Shown: piece by piece, positions 7,772-16,784 of the stretch
Numbering within the stretch: the stretch's first letter is position 1
Layout: each line of letters begins with the position of its first letter
Assembly (NCBI RefSeq): GCF_000513095.1
Contig: NZ_BAUT01000023.1
Coordinates: 1-52,573 of the forward strand
Direction: 5' to 3'
Source: Halalkalibacter wakoensis JCM 9140
GTDB lineage: Bacteria; Bacillota; Bacilli; Bacillales; Bacillaceae_D
Length of the DNA stretch: 52,573 nt
Program-made: the position numbers and the translations under genes
The notes under the pieces: generated by a model
The model's input: the letters and a program-made list of their open reading frames with translations, nothing else
Database searches by the model: none
What the model was told of the DNA's origin: nothing

Positions 7772-8731
7772 ATGAATATAGCAGCAGAACCTATTTATCA
7801 ACTAACCATTCCAACGCCATTTCCTGTTGGCCCAGTACATGTTTATTTAATTTGCGGGGAGTTAGTGACGTTATTTGATTCAGGTCCTCTCACTAAAAAA
7901 GGGATGCATGAACTGGAACGGCAATTAGCTAGTATAGGATATAAGCTAGATGATATTGATCAAATCATCTTATCTCACCATCATCCTGACCATATTGGGC
8001 TGACAAATAAATTCAAACGAGCTAAAACAATTGGTCATGAAAAATTGCGCCCATGGCTTGAAAAGAATGAGTTGTTTTTTCAACAATACACAGATTATTT
8101 AAAGAGCTTTTATGTGAAAAATGGTGTACCTCCAGAGCTAATGAAAAAGATTGAATCTGCGAGTCACTCGTATCTAAATTATACGGAACGTCGATCCTTA
8201 GACATCATTGTAAAAGAAGGTGACAATGTTCCGGGATTACCAGGCTGGATCGTTCATGAAGTTCCCGGTCACGCTCAGAATCATATTATGATCATGAGAG
8301 AAGAAGATCGTCTGGCGTTAGGGGCCGATGTTTTATTAGCTTCCGTTTCTTCAAACGCTTTGTTAGAAGCACCTATGGAGGGAGAAGAGAGACCCAAAAC
8401 GTTGCTTCAATATCGAGATTCATTAAGGAAAGTAAGAGATTTAGAGATTTCTGTTTTGATGCCAGGACATGGTGAGATGATAAAAGACGTGGATTCACTA
8501 GTAGAACAAAGGCTTTTAAAGCATACGAAGAGAGCGGAAGCGATTCTAGAGATTCTTTCTTTTAGAAAAATGAATGCGAACCAAATTGCATATGAGTTGT
8601 TCCAGGAAAAACACAGAATGCAACCAGACTTGACGATATCTGAAACGATAGGACATTTGGATTTATTACTAGAGTATAATCAAGTAAAAACAAAAGAGAT
8701 AGACGAGTATACGTTGTATTTTATTGAATGA
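7772..8731 (+). CDS. MBL-fold metallo-hydrolase (YqjP-like)
   Basis: A 319-aa cytoplasmic metallo-beta-lactamase fold protein. The metal motif is H69-H-H71-P-D73-H74 (LSHHHPDHIG), followed by VPGHAQNH and ADVLL, which give further ligands, and MPGHGE later. After about residue 250 there is an added helical region that resembles the winged-helix tail found in LACTB2/YqjP-type proteins. The ribosome binding site AGGAAGGA precedes ATG 7772. The substrate is unknown; relatives include hydrolases and nucleases. The stop codon is embedded in the palindrome at 8725-8742. Confidence 0.85.
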   Translation: MNIAAEPIYQLTIPTPFPVGPVHVYLICGELVTLFDSGPLTKKGMHELERQLASIGYKLDDIDQIILSHHHPDHIGLTNKFKRAKTIGHEKLRPWLEKNELFFQQYTDYLKSFYVKNGVPPELMKKIESASHSYLNYTERRSLDIIVKEGDNVPGLPGWIVHEVPGHAQNHIMIMREEDRLALGADVLLASVSSNALLEAPMEGEERPKTLLQYRDSLRKVRDLEISVLMPGHGEMIKDVDSLVEQRLLKHTKRAEAILEILSFRKMNANQIAYELFQEKHRMQPDLTISETIGHLDLLLEYNQVKTKEIDEYTLYFIE

Positions 8732-8742
8732 GTATTCACTCA
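8725..8742. promoter_or_regulatory. FadR/TetR-like palindrome
   Basis: TGAATGAGTATTCACTCA matches 16 of 18 positions of the B. subtilis FadR consensus as I remember it (TGAATGAMTANTCATTCA). It lies across the stop codon of the MBL gene and 82 bp upstream of the gene at 8824. Whether it is an operator for that gene is not known. Confidence 0.35.
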
Positions 8743-8823
8743 TAAATTAACATTGTCGGTTTCTTTCCTTTTTGCCCCTATTCTTGGTAAAATAACTATA
8801 AGACAAAAAAGAGGAGGAGCAAG

Positions 8824-9165
8824 ATGGAGCAGAAAAAAAAGAGTTCGTTCAAATTGATTTGGATCTTTGTTGTTATTGCGCTTTCGATTGTTTTAGTCAA
8901 AAAAGAGTGGCGAGAAAAAATGCTAGCGGAATTACGACAAATGAGAGAAGGAACAGAAAATGCCGTTCAGTTTATTAGGGATAACCGTGAACAAATAGTA
9001 GATCAAGTCAGAACGACAGCTAGTGAAGTATCTTCTGTTGTCCGAGATATTTCTCGAGATATTAAAACGATTGGTGAAACAGCTTCCCATTTACGAGAGA
9101 GCTCCGAAGAAATTGTAAAAGCAACAAAAGACGCAGCTGAGGACTTGAAAAGTTTGAAGCAGTAA
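8824..9165 (+). CDS. Membrane-anchored coiled-coil protein, hypothetical
   Basis: A 113-aa protein with a basic N-terminus (EQKKKSSFK), one transmembrane segment at about residues 9-26 (LIWIFVVIALSIVLV), then a long charged helix predicted to form a coiled coil to the C-terminus. The layout resembles YtxH and DUF948-type Bacillus proteins, which have a signal anchor with an extended helical domain. I cannot assign a function. GAGGAGC precedes ATG 8824. It may be under the palindrome at 8725. Confidence 0.75.
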   Translation: MEQKKKSSFKLIWIFVVIALSIVLVKKEWREKMLAELRQMREGTENAVQFIRDNREQIVDQVRTTASEVSSVVRDISRDIKTIGETASHLRESSEEIVKATKDAAEDLKSLKQ

Positions 9166-9201
9166 TCTACATAGATATGAAAAAGGGTCGGTCAAAAAAG
9201 A

Positions 9202-9237
9202 AGGGTACTAGAAGGGATTTTCCTTTTTAGTACCCTA
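9202..9237 (+). terminator. Hairpin, probable terminator
   Basis: Stem AGGGTACTA / TAGTACCCT enclosing a second short stem AAGG / CCTT. The T run afterwards is weak (AGTTTG), so termination efficiency is uncertain. It lies 37 bp after the 113-aa gene. Confidence 0.5.
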
Positions 9238-9269
9238 GTTTGCAGAAAAACAGGAATTTCCTAACAAAA

Positions 9270-9395
9270 GTCAACGGGTAACCAGCCGCAGGGAGATGAC
9301 ACTCCGCTTTCCACGGGTGCCCGGTGAGCCACCTCGGCTGTCGCCTGCGGGGTCTCACACGTGGGTCACTGGTCCCGTAGGAGTACATGGGTTTA
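9270..9395. repeat. Dispersed GC-rich repeat, copy 5 (type B)
   Basis: Type B order: GGGTAACCAGCCGCAGGG, GATGACACTCCGCTTTCC, GGGTGCCCGGTGAGCC, CACCTCGGCTGTCGCCTGCG, GGGTCTCACACGTGGGTCAC. It lies between two convergent genes. Confidence 0.75.
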
Positions 9396-9453
9396 CTCCT
9401 ATTATTTGTGATCTGAGTAACATGTCTTCACTCCCCTCAAGAACCGCTCCATT

Positions 9454-10626
9454 TTACTTTAGTTCCAATTTTATATCTTTGCGAAAAGAGCCTTTCGAAA
9501 AGCGTACAAAAACAAAAACGAGAAAGAGCATCGTGCTTATGATGAAGAAGAAACTGATTCCACTCACGTTTTGTATAAACATTCCTCCTAAATAGGGTCC
9601 TAACAAACTCCCGAGACTAAAGGCTATTCCACAAAGAATATTCCCAGTGGGAAGGAGAGACTTTGGAGTTAAATCTGTCATATAACTGATACCTAGTGAA
9701 AATGTAGAGCCGACTAGCATTCCTGCAATGAATAAACAAATAGAGAGTGCAACAACAGATTGCTCAACGAACGATGCCATCAAAAAAGTGAAACTACCTG
9801 AAGCTAAAATAAAGCTCAAAATACGCTTTCTTCCATAAGTATCACTCATTATGCCAAGAGGCAATTGAAAGACAATCCCACCAATTGCGAAACTCACCAA
9901 TAAAATAGAGACACTCGTTACATCAAGCCCAATTCGTAACCCATAAACAGGGAAACTTCCATTTAGAGAAGCTTCTAAAAAGCCGTACCCTAACGCAGGT
10001 AATAAAGCAACCCAACAATAGCGCAACGTTTTTTTAAACCGAGTAGCAGTATCTCTAAATGAAGTTAGTTCAACTGCTTGTTCAGGAAAGTCATTATGCA
10101 AAGCAAAGAGAAACACCCAGGCTACCAAACAAAGCCCCGCAGATATGATAAATGGAAGAGCTTCATTAATCGCAATTAACGGTGTCATTAAAGGTCCAAT
10201 CGCAAAACCAATACCAAAGAACACGCCGTAGATGCTAATGTTTCGTCCTCTTTTTTCTTCAGGTGATGTCGAGGTAATCCATGTTTGTGTTCCAAAATGA
10301 AGAGCGTTGTCCCCAATTCCAATACATAAACGTAAGAAAAACCAAAACCAAAATGATTTCCAAAGAGGAAAAAGCGCTAAAGAGACAATCACTATTAAGC
10401 CACCAATGAGAATAACAGGTTTGTAACCAAACTTCCGAAGTGGCGGTTCCATAAAAGGAGAAACAATTAAAATACCAATATACAAAGCAGTTGCGTTTAA
10501 GCCATTTAAGGTGGCGGAGACCCCGTCTTGCTCAAATATTACGGAAATAAGAGGGAGGAGCATTCCTTGACTAAAACCACTTATGGCGACAATGCTCACT
10601 AAAACCCAAAAGCGAAAACGATTCAT
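9454..10626 (-). CDS. MFS transporter (YfkF-like size)
   Basis: 390 aa with 12 predicted membrane helices. The loop after TM2 carries PPLRKFGYKP and the second half has SDTYGRKR, both versions of the MFS G-x-x-x-D/E-R-x-G-R-R/K loop. It is probably a proton-coupled drug or metabolite exporter. The length and the nearby yfk genes suggest B. subtilis YfkF, but I cannot confirm the orthology. ATG 10626 is preceded by GTGAGGT. It is divergent from the OsmC gene. Confidence 0.85.
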   Translation of the reverse strand: MNRFRFWVLVSIVAISGFSQGMLLPLISVIFEQDGVSATLNGLNATALYIGILIVSPFMEPPLRKFGYKPVILIGGLIVIVSLALFPLWKSFWFWFFLRLCIGIGDNALHFGTQTWITSTSPEEKRGRNISIYGVFFGIGFAIGPLMTPLIAINEALPFIISAGLCLVAWVFLFALHNDFPEQAVELTSFRDTATRFKKTLRYCWVALLPALGYGFLEASLNGSFPVYGLRIGLDVTSVSILLVSFAIGGIVFQLPLGIMSDTYGRKRILSFILASGSFTFLMASFVEQSVVALSICLFIAGMLVGSTFSLGISYMTDLTPKSLLPTGNILCGIAFSLGSLLGPYLGGMFIQNVSGISFFFIISTMLFLVFVFVRFSKGSFRKDIKLELK

Positions 10627-10775
10627 GCTAAAACCTCACTTAAAAATAATGCGATTTATCCATTTTAGCTTTTTTCACTCAAGATGACCATATGTTGTCA
10701 GGAGAAAGAACATGACGACAGAAGAGGAGGCTGATACAATAAGAAGATATGAATCATAAAGGGGAGGTTTTTTTC

Positions 10776-11156
10776 ATGGAATACATAATGAAGGAAAATA
10801 GCTTCGTGACCAATCTTGAATTTGGTCAACTCGAGGTTTCTGGAAATGCTGATTACGGGTTCCGTCCCTATCAATTGCTTGTTTCATCAGTTGCCGTTTG
10901 CAGTGGCGGTGTTTTGAGAAAAATTTTAGAAAAGAAACGAATTTCTTACGATGATATAAAAATTAAAGCGGATGTAACAAGAAATGAGGCTGGAGCTAAT
11001 GAAGTAACACATATTCATCTTCATTTCACCTTAGTTCAAGTCGACACGACGAATGAAAAATTAGAAAAAATATTCGAACTAACAAGAAAAAATTGTCCTA
11101 TTTACCAATCTGTTAAAGACTCTATTCAGATTACTGAGACATTTGAATTGTCGTAA
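10776..11156 (+). CDS. OsmC/Ohr family protein
   Basis: A 126-aa protein of the OsmC fold, whose members often reduce organic hydroperoxides through two cysteines. Both expected cysteines are present: VAVCSGG (about residue 41) and KNCPIY (about residue 108). The start is ATG 10776, 8 nt after GGGGAGG; an in-frame upstream ATG at 10749 has no ribosome binding site. The FRPYQLLVSSVAVCSGGVLRK stretch is the diagnostic OsmC helix. It may be peroxide-protective, but the substrate is unknown. Confidence 0.85.
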   Translation: MEYIMKENSFVTNLEFGQLEVSGNADYGFRPYQLLVSSVAVCSGGVLRKILEKKRISYDDIKIKADVTRNEAGANEVTHIHLHFTLVQVDTTNEKLEKIFELTRKNCPIYQSVKDSIQITETFELS

Positions 11157-11202
11157 AAGTTCTAAGACATAAACGAAATTATTTATGCAGGAGTTTTTCT
11201 AC

Positions 11203-11333
11203 ACAAGTCAATGGGTAACCAGCCGCAGGGGAATGACACTTCGCGTTCCGCGGGTGCCCGGTGAGCCTCAGGAGGCTCGGCACCTCCCCGCGGAAAGCGA
11301 GTGGCTGCAGCGCAATGGAACGAACATGGGGGG
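11203..11333. repeat. Dispersed GC-rich repeat, copy 6 (B-left fused to inverted A-left)
   Basis: Starts as type B (GGGTAACCAGCCGCAGGGGA to GGTGCCCGGTGAGCCT). It then switches to the exact reverse complement of the type A left end (GCACCTCCCCGCGGAAAGCG, then CAGCGCAATGGAACGAACAT). Copy 10 has the same junction. Confidence 0.75.
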
Positions 11334-11459
11334 ATATGTAACCCTTAAAAACTACCTTGGAAAGCGCCAGTTTTTCATTACTAAGATTATGATAAACGCA
11401 ACACCGCGCTAAGTATGTAAGTGGTGTTTCTTTTCTTTGATTGGAATCGAGGGGTTTTC

Positions 11460-12839
11460 ATGGATCAATCAAAACAAATTGATTTTACAGATGGGCATAT
11501 TATGAAAAAGATGATTCTTTTTTCATGGCCAATCTTCTTAACTAATTTACTTCAAGCCTCTTATCAGTTTATTGATTCGTTATGGGTTGGGAACTTGTTA
11601 GGACCGAGTGCATTAGGTGCCATTACGATTTCAGCAACGGTCATTTTTACGACACTTTCGTTTATTATTGGAATGAACAGTGCTACTTTAACAGTGATCA
11701 GTCAAAGACGTGGGGCCAATGATGAAGAGGGACTGAAAGCTTCACTGAATGCATTTGTTTTTGTATTAGGAGGCTTAGCTATTTTTCTGGGTTTGCTTGG
11801 CTTTCTATTTTCTGGAACCATTCTTCGTTTTATGGGAACACCAGATGATATTTTGCCAATGGCTCAATCGTATTTACAAATCAATTTTATCGGAATTTTA
11901 TTTTTATTTGGATATAACTTTATTGGAACGGTGTTACGAGCGTTAGGTGATAGTAAAACGCCAATTCGTTTTATTGTCATAGCTGTTTTGTTAAATATCG
12001 TGTTAGATCCATTGTTTATTTATGTTTTTGGTTGGGGCATTGAAGGGGCTGCTTTTGCGACAATTGTTTCACAAGGCACGGCCTTCGTCTACGGGTTATG
12101 GTACTCCATTTACAGAGCGAGCGTGCCGTTTCAAATTCCGTTTCTTCCAGAAAAGAGATATTTTCTTGTTTTGTTGAAAATGGGTCTTCCTGCGGGGTTA
12201 TCCATGATGATTATCTCAGCTGGAATATTAGCAATTATGACGGTCGTAACGAGTTTTGGCGAAGAGGTTGTTGCTGGATTTGGAGCTGCACAAAGGCTTG
12301 ATAGCTTAATTATGCTTCCTGCGATGACGCTCGGTTCTGCTGTTAATAGTATGGCAGGACAAAACATTGGAGCGAAACTTTGGGAAAGAGTACATGAAAT
12401 TGCAAAAAAGGCAATCTTTCTAATTATAGTTGTTTCCTTTACAATTAGCACATTGATCTTTATTGGAGCAGAGTATTTGATTCGGATGTTCGTGCAGGAT
12501 GAAGAAACCGTTCAATTTGGTTCTATGTACGTGAAGACGATTGCGTTTTTCTACCCGTTTTTAGGAATCAATTTTGTCTTAAATGGAATTGCGAGAGCAG
12601 CAGGCGCAATGTTTCCTATTTTAATTTTAAACATCATATCATTTTGGATTTTGCGTTATCCGTTAACAGCGATTTTTGCTTATTGGTTTGGGGAAAGAGG
12701 AATTGCTCTAGGCATGGGAGTAAGTTTTGTGATTAGCAGCTTTTTTGCAATTGGGTACTATTTCCTCGGAAATTGGCGAAAGATTAGTGAAAATATTGGT
12801 GAAAGCACGGAGAACAAAGTTGAAAAAGATGAATCTTAA
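11460..12839 (+). CDS. MATE family efflux transporter
   Basis: 459 aa, 12 membrane helices in two six-helix halves, typical of MATE/NorM multidrug exporters driven by Na+ or H+. The N-terminal motif (GHIMKKMILFSWPIFLTNLL, then QASYQFIDSLWVGNLLG) and the internal repeat (LPAGLSMMIIS and QRLDSLIMLPAMTLGSAV) are characteristic. ATG 11460 is chosen because CGAGGGG precedes it by 5 nt. It is followed after 22 nt by the YczE-like gene with no terminator between them, so the two are likely one transcription unit. Confidence 0.9.
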   Translation: MDQSKQIDFTDGHIMKKMILFSWPIFLTNLLQASYQFIDSLWVGNLLGPSALGAITISATVIFTTLSFIIGMNSATLTVISQRRGANDEEGLKASLNAFVFVLGGLAIFLGLLGFLFSGTILRFMGTPDDILPMAQSYLQINFIGILFLFGYNFIGTVLRALGDSKTPIRFIVIAVLLNIVLDPLFIYVFGWGIEGAAFATIVSQGTAFVYGLWYSIYRASVPFQIPFLPEKRYFLVLLKMGLPAGLSMMIISAGILAIMTVVTSFGEEVVAGFGAAQRLDSLIMLPAMTLGSAVNSMAGQNIGAKLWERVHEIAKKAIFLIIVVSFTISTLIFIGAEYLIRMFVQDEETVQFGSMYVKTIAFFYPFLGINFVLNGIARAAGAMFPILILNIISFWILRYPLTAIFAYWFGERGIALGMGVSFVISSFFAIGYYFLGNWRKISENIGESTENKVEKDES

Positions 12840-12861
12840 TAGAAAATGAGGATTATTGAAA

Positions 12862-13488
12862 ATGAAAGCTTTTTATATTCGAGCCCTTAGCTATTCAGTT
12901 GGGTTAATTATTGTATCATTTGGTGTAGCTTTGACGATATTGGCAAACTTAGGAGCTGGGCCATGGGATGCATTAAATGTTGGTCTTGCTCACCTCACTC
13001 CTTTTTCCGTTGGGAATTGGGTCATCATTGTAGGTGTGATCCTCATTATTGTGAATGCGTTACTAACAAAATCAAAGCCTGTTCTGGTTTCATTGCTTTC
13101 GATCTTCATTGTTGGAATCTTTATTGATTTTTGGTTATTAGTTGTGTTTCCGACTTTTTACGTACAAGAATTGATCCTTCAGGTTGTGATGATGATTTTT
13201 GGGATCGTTGTTCTTGCTTTTGGAGCATCATTATATATGCAAGCAGAATTTGCCCTTATTCCAATTGATGGTTTTATGTTTGCTATAAGAGATGTACTAG
13301 GGGTAAAGCTGATGGTTGCTAAAACAATTGGAGAATTGACTGCTCTAACAGCTGCATTCCTTGTGGGGGGGCCAATTGGCATTGGGACTTTGCTCGTAAC
13401 ATTTTTAATAGGCCCTTTAATTCAATTGTTCTTTCCACAGTGGCAAAAAAGAATCAATTGGAAAACCGTTCAGTATGAAAAAGGCTGA
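12862..13488 (+). CDS. YczE/YyaS/YitT-type membrane protein
   Basis: A 208-aa protein with about six membrane helices, matching B. subtilis YczE in size and start (RALSYSVGLIIVSFGVALTI). The conserved LGAGPWDALNVGLA motif and the GFMFAIRDVLGV region are typical. The function of the family is poorly known; it is often next to transport or natural-product genes. ATG 12862 lies about 9 nt after GAGGA; a TTG two codons earlier is less well placed. It is co-transcribed with the MATE gene and ended by the terminator overlapping its stop codon. Confidence 0.82.
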   Translation: MKAFYIRALSYSVGLIIVSFGVALTILANLGAGPWDALNVGLAHLTPFSVGNWVIIVGVILIIVNALLTKSKPVLVSLLSIFIVGIFIDFWLLVVFPTFYVQELILQVVMMIFGIVVLAFGASLYMQAEFALIPIDGFMFAIRDVLGVKLMVAKTIGELTALTAAFLVGGPIGIGTLLVTFLIGPLIQLFFPQWQKRINWKTVQYEKG

Positions 13489-13519
13489 TTTTGTCATATG
13501 ACAGAATCAGCTTTTTTTC
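13481..13519 (+). terminator. Terminator of the MATE-YczE unit
   Basis: Stem AGGCTGATTTTGTC / GACAGAATCAGCT with loop ATAT and a T7 run. The left arm overlaps the last codons of the YczE gene. Confidence 0.85.
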
Positions 13520-13550
13520 TTATGAATATTTGTTAATTTTGTTGTTTCCT

Positions 13551-13656
13551 CCATGTTCGTTCCATTGCGCTGCAACCACTCGCTTTCCGCGGGGAGGTGC
13601 CGAGCCTCTATTTCCCGCAAGAGTCGAGTGTCTTACGCTCCATTTCACTGAGAGAA
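13551..13656. repeat. Dispersed GC-rich repeat, copy 7 (type A)
   Basis: Type A order with a shortened middle: GTTCGTTCCATTGCGCTGCA, ACCACTCGCTTTCCGCGGGG, AGGTGCCGAGCCTC, GCAAGAGTCGAGTG, CGCTCCATTTCACT. It ends 20 bp from the stop codon of the P5C reductase gene. Confidence 0.75.
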
Positions 13657-13676
13657 TAATGTTTTTCCAACAACCT

Positions 13677-14495
13677 TTAAAACAGATTTTTAGAAGAACC
13701 AAGCTCCTTCGCGCGGTGATTTGTTGCATGAACAGCGCGGATTAAGGAGTTTGTAAAGTCATCTTTTTGTAGGGATTCAATGCCGGCAGCTGTTGCTCCA
13801 CCTGGAGAAGTTACTTGATATCGGAGCTTTTCTGGATCTCGATGTTTATCAAGCATAGCCGCACTTCCTATTACCATTTCTATCACGAGTTTTCTTGCTT
13901 GTTCATTCGAAATGCCGTATGAAGCTGCAGCCTCCTCTAATGCTTCGACAAAATAATATAAAAAGGCTGGTGCGCTCCCTGTTACTGCTGTCATTTGATG
14001 GACTTGTTGTTCAGATAACTCTTCAGAAGGGCCGATGGAGGATACGATTTTTTCGAAAATTAACTTTTGTTCACTCGTTACATATTGACCATATGAATAA
14101 ATGGACATTGATTTTTGAACATCAGCTGACGTATTCGGCATGAGCCAAGCTGTTGCTGTACCATCTGGCAGGGAAGATTCGAGAACGGAAGGACCTATAC
14201 CAGCCGCTACAGTCATCACAAGTTGAGATCCAGTTAGTAGAGGGTTTAGACTTGTAAGGACGTTTGGATGTTCAGATGGAGGGCAAGCGAGTAAAATCAC
14301 ATCTGCATGCTCTACCGTATGTCTCCAATCTTCGGTACTCTCTACTGCATATTGGTTTTGTAACTGATGTAACCTCTTTGTATCTTGTTGATTTGATACT
14401 GTAATCTTCATATTTAGTTCTGTTTGAACCATGCCAGCTAAAATCGCCTCAGCCATTCTCCCAGCACCGATAAATAAAATATGTTCTTGTTTCAT
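13677..14495 (-). CDS. Pyrroline-5-carboxylate reductase family protein
   Basis: A 272-aa enzyme that reduces 1-pyrroline-5-carboxylate to proline with NAD(P)H. The N-terminal Rossmann motif is FIGAGRMAEAILAG. The C-terminal helical domain has the signature TAVTGSAPAFLYYFVEALEEA and VTSPGGATAAGIESL, with conserved residues around the P5C site. B. subtilis has several paralogues (ProI, ProH, ProG, ComER), and I cannot say which this is. Proline synthesis also serves osmoprotection, as does ectoine in this genome. AGGAGG precedes ATG 14495. Confidence 0.88.
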   Translation of the reverse strand: MKQEHILFIGAGRMAEAILAGMVQTELNMKITVSNQQDTKRLHQLQNQYAVESTEDWRHTVEHADVILLACPPSEHPNVLTSLNPLLTGSQLVMTVAAGIGPSVLESSLPDGTATAWLMPNTSADVQKSMSIYSYGQYVTSEQKLIFEKIVSSIGPSEELSEQQVHQMTAVTGSAPAFLYYFVEALEEAAASYGISNEQARKLVIEMVIGSAAMLDKHRDPEKLRYQVTSPGGATAAGIESLQKDDFTNSLIRAVHATNHRAKELGSSKNLF

Positions 14496-14634
14496 TTTTC
14501 CTCCTTAAAATCTTTCTAATGTCATTTCTTATTACATTACCAAAAAATGAAAGCTTACGGTAGGGATGGATAATAATGATCTCCGTGAATCACACTATAA
14601 AAAAATGTCCCTATTGAAATAAGGAGGTATGAAC

Positions 14635-15438
14635 ATGAAACGAGTACTAATAGCGTTTCTTGCGATCTTTTTGTTAGCAACATCAGCGAATGTCTTTGCA
14701 GAAGGTGATGGGAAGAAAGAGGAAAAGGGGTTTAAGATCCCCGATTCCGTCGTGAAGATTTCAAAAGAAAATACGTACACAAACCCTACACAGGATTTGC
14801 CTTATTTGCAGCCAAGCTCATTAGCAGAAGAGTTACTTGATTCAGCCGATGTAGCAATTGAGAATCCCGATTTGATTCGTATTCTAAATGAATCAACGAT
14901 TAACGATTCGAAGTTGGCACTAGGATTTCGAGCTTCAATTTATTTAGGTGAATGGCCTCTTTCGTATGAATCAGAGGGTACAGAGGTAAACTGGGAATAC
15001 CAAAAGGTGAATACAAATTACGCAGACAATCGTGGAGGACGCTCCCCACAAAAATTAACGTACACTCAGGAGCAACAAAAGAAAGTGAATGGCGGGTTAA
15101 CAGCTAAAATGCCTAATAGTGAAGCTGTAAAGAAAATGATGATGATTAAGGCGACAGAGCACACGAACCTACCATTATCATTTGAGACCGTCATTGGTCA
15201 GGGAACGAAGAAAAGCAATCCATATAATGTGGCACCGAAGAAAGTTGGGTATTTAAATAGCTTTGTACCTGCTGCCAATGAAAAAGGGAAAGTGACCTAT
15301 GGCGAAGTGTATTTGACGTTTAAAGGCGGAAAGCGTAAGTTAGAAGTCAAAAATGTCACACAGCAAGGAATCGGCGCATGGATTCCTGTTCAAGATCATC
15401 TTTCCTTCTCCTTTGTTGCAACAGATCAACCTAAATAA
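14635..15438 (+). CDS. yfkD: YfkD family secreted protein
   Basis: 267 aa. A signal peptide (MKRVLIAFLAIFLLATSANV, then FA) precedes the mature chain starting EGDGKKEEKGF. The mature part has no cysteine and is rich in Ser/Thr/Asn. It matches the YfkD family in length and in its place next to yfkAB, as in B. subtilis. Its function is unknown. The start is ATG 14635, because the in-frame ATG at 14629 directly abuts AAGGAGGT. A bidirectional terminator separates it from convergent yfkAB. Confidence 0.85.
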   Translation: MKRVLIAFLAIFLLATSANVFAEGDGKKEEKGFKIPDSVVKISKENTYTNPTQDLPYLQPSSLAEELLDSADVAIENPDLIRILNESTINDSKLALGFRASIYLGEWPLSYESEGTEVNWEYQKVNTNYADNRGGRSPQKLTYTQEQQKKVNGGLTAKMPNSEAVKKMMMIKATEHTNLPLSFETVIGQGTKKSNPYNVAPKKVGYLNSFVPAANEKGKVTYGEVYLTFKGGKRKLEVKNVTQQGIGAWIPVQDHLSFSFVATDQPK

Positions 15439-15450
15439 GGGAAAAGATAG

Positions 15451-15500
15451 AAAAAAAGGTACTGAATAAGAAATAGCTTATTTCTTCAGTACCTTTTCTA
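15451..15500. terminator. Bidirectional terminator between yfkD and yfkAB
   Basis: Stem AAAAGGTACTGA / TCAGTACCTTTT with inner ATAAG / CTTAT, flanked by an A7 run and a T4 run. It serves the two convergent genes. Confidence 0.85.
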
Positions 15501-15504
15501 TTTA

Positions 15505-16617
15505 TTACAAATTGGATTGACGTTTCGTGAAATCAACATCCTGATAATAAGCGTCTTTCACAAGGACATTTGGTCCTAAACACTTAACAGATGGACAATG
15601 ACAGTTGAGAGATTGAGCTAAATCAGATTCTAACCATTTTGTGTAAGCACTTTGTAACGTAGTTGTTTGAATGTTGCCTAGTGGAGGTGTATCCCCGAAG
15701 TCAGTTACAATAATATTTCCATCAAAAATATTAACATTTAGGCGAGATCTCCCATCTGGGTCATTTCGAACCGTTACGTTTTTAGCCGAATACAAACGTT
15801 TTTGTAGCATGCGATCTTCTTCGTTTTCATTACAGGGATAAAAGGGCAGCGTACCGAACAGCATCCAAACGTTTTCGTCTCTTACATCTAGAAGTCGATG
15901 AATCCCAGTACGAATATCATCTAAAGAGGCCACTTCCAGCTGGCTAGCGAAATCACTCGGGTACATAGGGTGAACTTCATGACGCTGACAACCCATTTCG
16001 ACAATTTGATTGTGAATTTTATCAAGATGTGGAAGGGTGCGTTTATTGAGCATCGTTTCCGCTGAAACAATTACTCCTTGGCTTGTTAGTGCCTTTGCAT
16101 TATCAACCATCCTGTGAAAGAGCTTGGCGCGTTGATCAAAAGTTGGTTTGCGCTCCATAACAGCAAATCCAATATCAGCAAAATCATCGACACTTCCATA
16201 ATTATGTGATATATGAAGAACATCCAAATAAGGAATGATTTTTTCATATCGTTTTAAGTCAAGTGTGAGGTTTGAGTTGATTTGGGTACGAACTCCTCTT
16301 TCATGAGCGTACTTTAAAAGAGGCACAACATATTCGTCTACAGATTGCTTTGATAGCATCGGTTCACCACCCGTTATGCTAAAAGCTCGTAAAGCAGGGA
16401 TTTCATCTAGCCTTTTTATTAATAATTCTAAAGGCAGTGGTTCTGGGTCTTTTGTATTTAGTGTATACCCAACTGCACAGTGTTCACAGCGCATGTTGCA
16501 TAAAGTCGTGGTGGTTAATTCAATATTCGATAACGTTAATTTACCATAATCTTTAATATCTTCATAAGCTTCCCATGGATCATAAGAAGGCGTAATTTTT
16601 GGGAACATTTCAATCAC
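15505..16617 (-). CDS. yfkAB: Radical SAM/CxCxxxxC-motif protein YfkAB
   Basis: 370-aa radical S-adenosylmethionine protein. The cluster motif is C40-N-M-R-C44-E-H-C47, which holds a 4Fe-4S cluster. The GGEPM motif (SITGGEPMLSK) follows, and there are extra cysteines near the C-terminus (NCHCPSVKC) forming the CxCxxxxC signature. In B. subtilis this protein is a fused YfkA/YfkB, and it is intact here. The substrate is unknown. I choose GTG 16617, 10 nt after AAAAGGAG; the upstream ATG at 16656 has no ribosome binding site. Neighbours yfkD and yfjT match B. subtilis synteny. Confidence 0.88.
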   Translation of the reverse strand: MIEMFPKITPSYDPWEAYEDIKDYGKLTLSNIELTTTTLCNMRCEHCAVGYTLNTKDPEPLPLELLIKRLDEIPALRAFSITGGEPMLSKQSVDEYVVPLLKYAHERGVRTQINSNLTLDLKRYEKIIPYLDVLHISHNYGSVDDFADIGFAVMERKPTFDQRAKLFHRMVDNAKALTSQGVIVSAETMLNKRTLPHLDKIHNQIVEMGCQRHEVHPMYPSDFASQLEVASLDDIRTGIHRLLDVRDENVWMLFGTLPFYPCNENEEDRMLQKRLYSAKNVTVRNDPDGRSRLNVNIFDGNIIVTDFGDTPPLGNIQTTTLQSAYTKWLESDLAQSLNCHCPSVKCLGPNVLVKDAYYQDVDFTKRQSNL

Positions 16618-16784
16618 AAAGATCGTACTCCTTTTTTGATTTCCTTTCATAATCATAACGTAAAAATGCCTGTTTCAAAAGGCAAAGTTTCTAGTCTCTT
16701 TGGTTACATTGTGTAGCAAGATAGAATCTGTTACACTTTACACAGCTAAATCTGTTATTTTTAAATTTAAAGGAGAGAACATAA

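Noticed and set aside
9296-9595. A 99-codon open frame on the plus strand
   Set aside because: It starts inside repeat copy 5 and runs antisense into the MFS gene. The apparent protein is translated repeat.
11390-11434. Terminator or leader hairpin upstream of the MATE gene (AACACC / GGTGTT)
   Set aside because: A short stem with a 15-nt loop and an interrupted T run; too weak to list as a feature.
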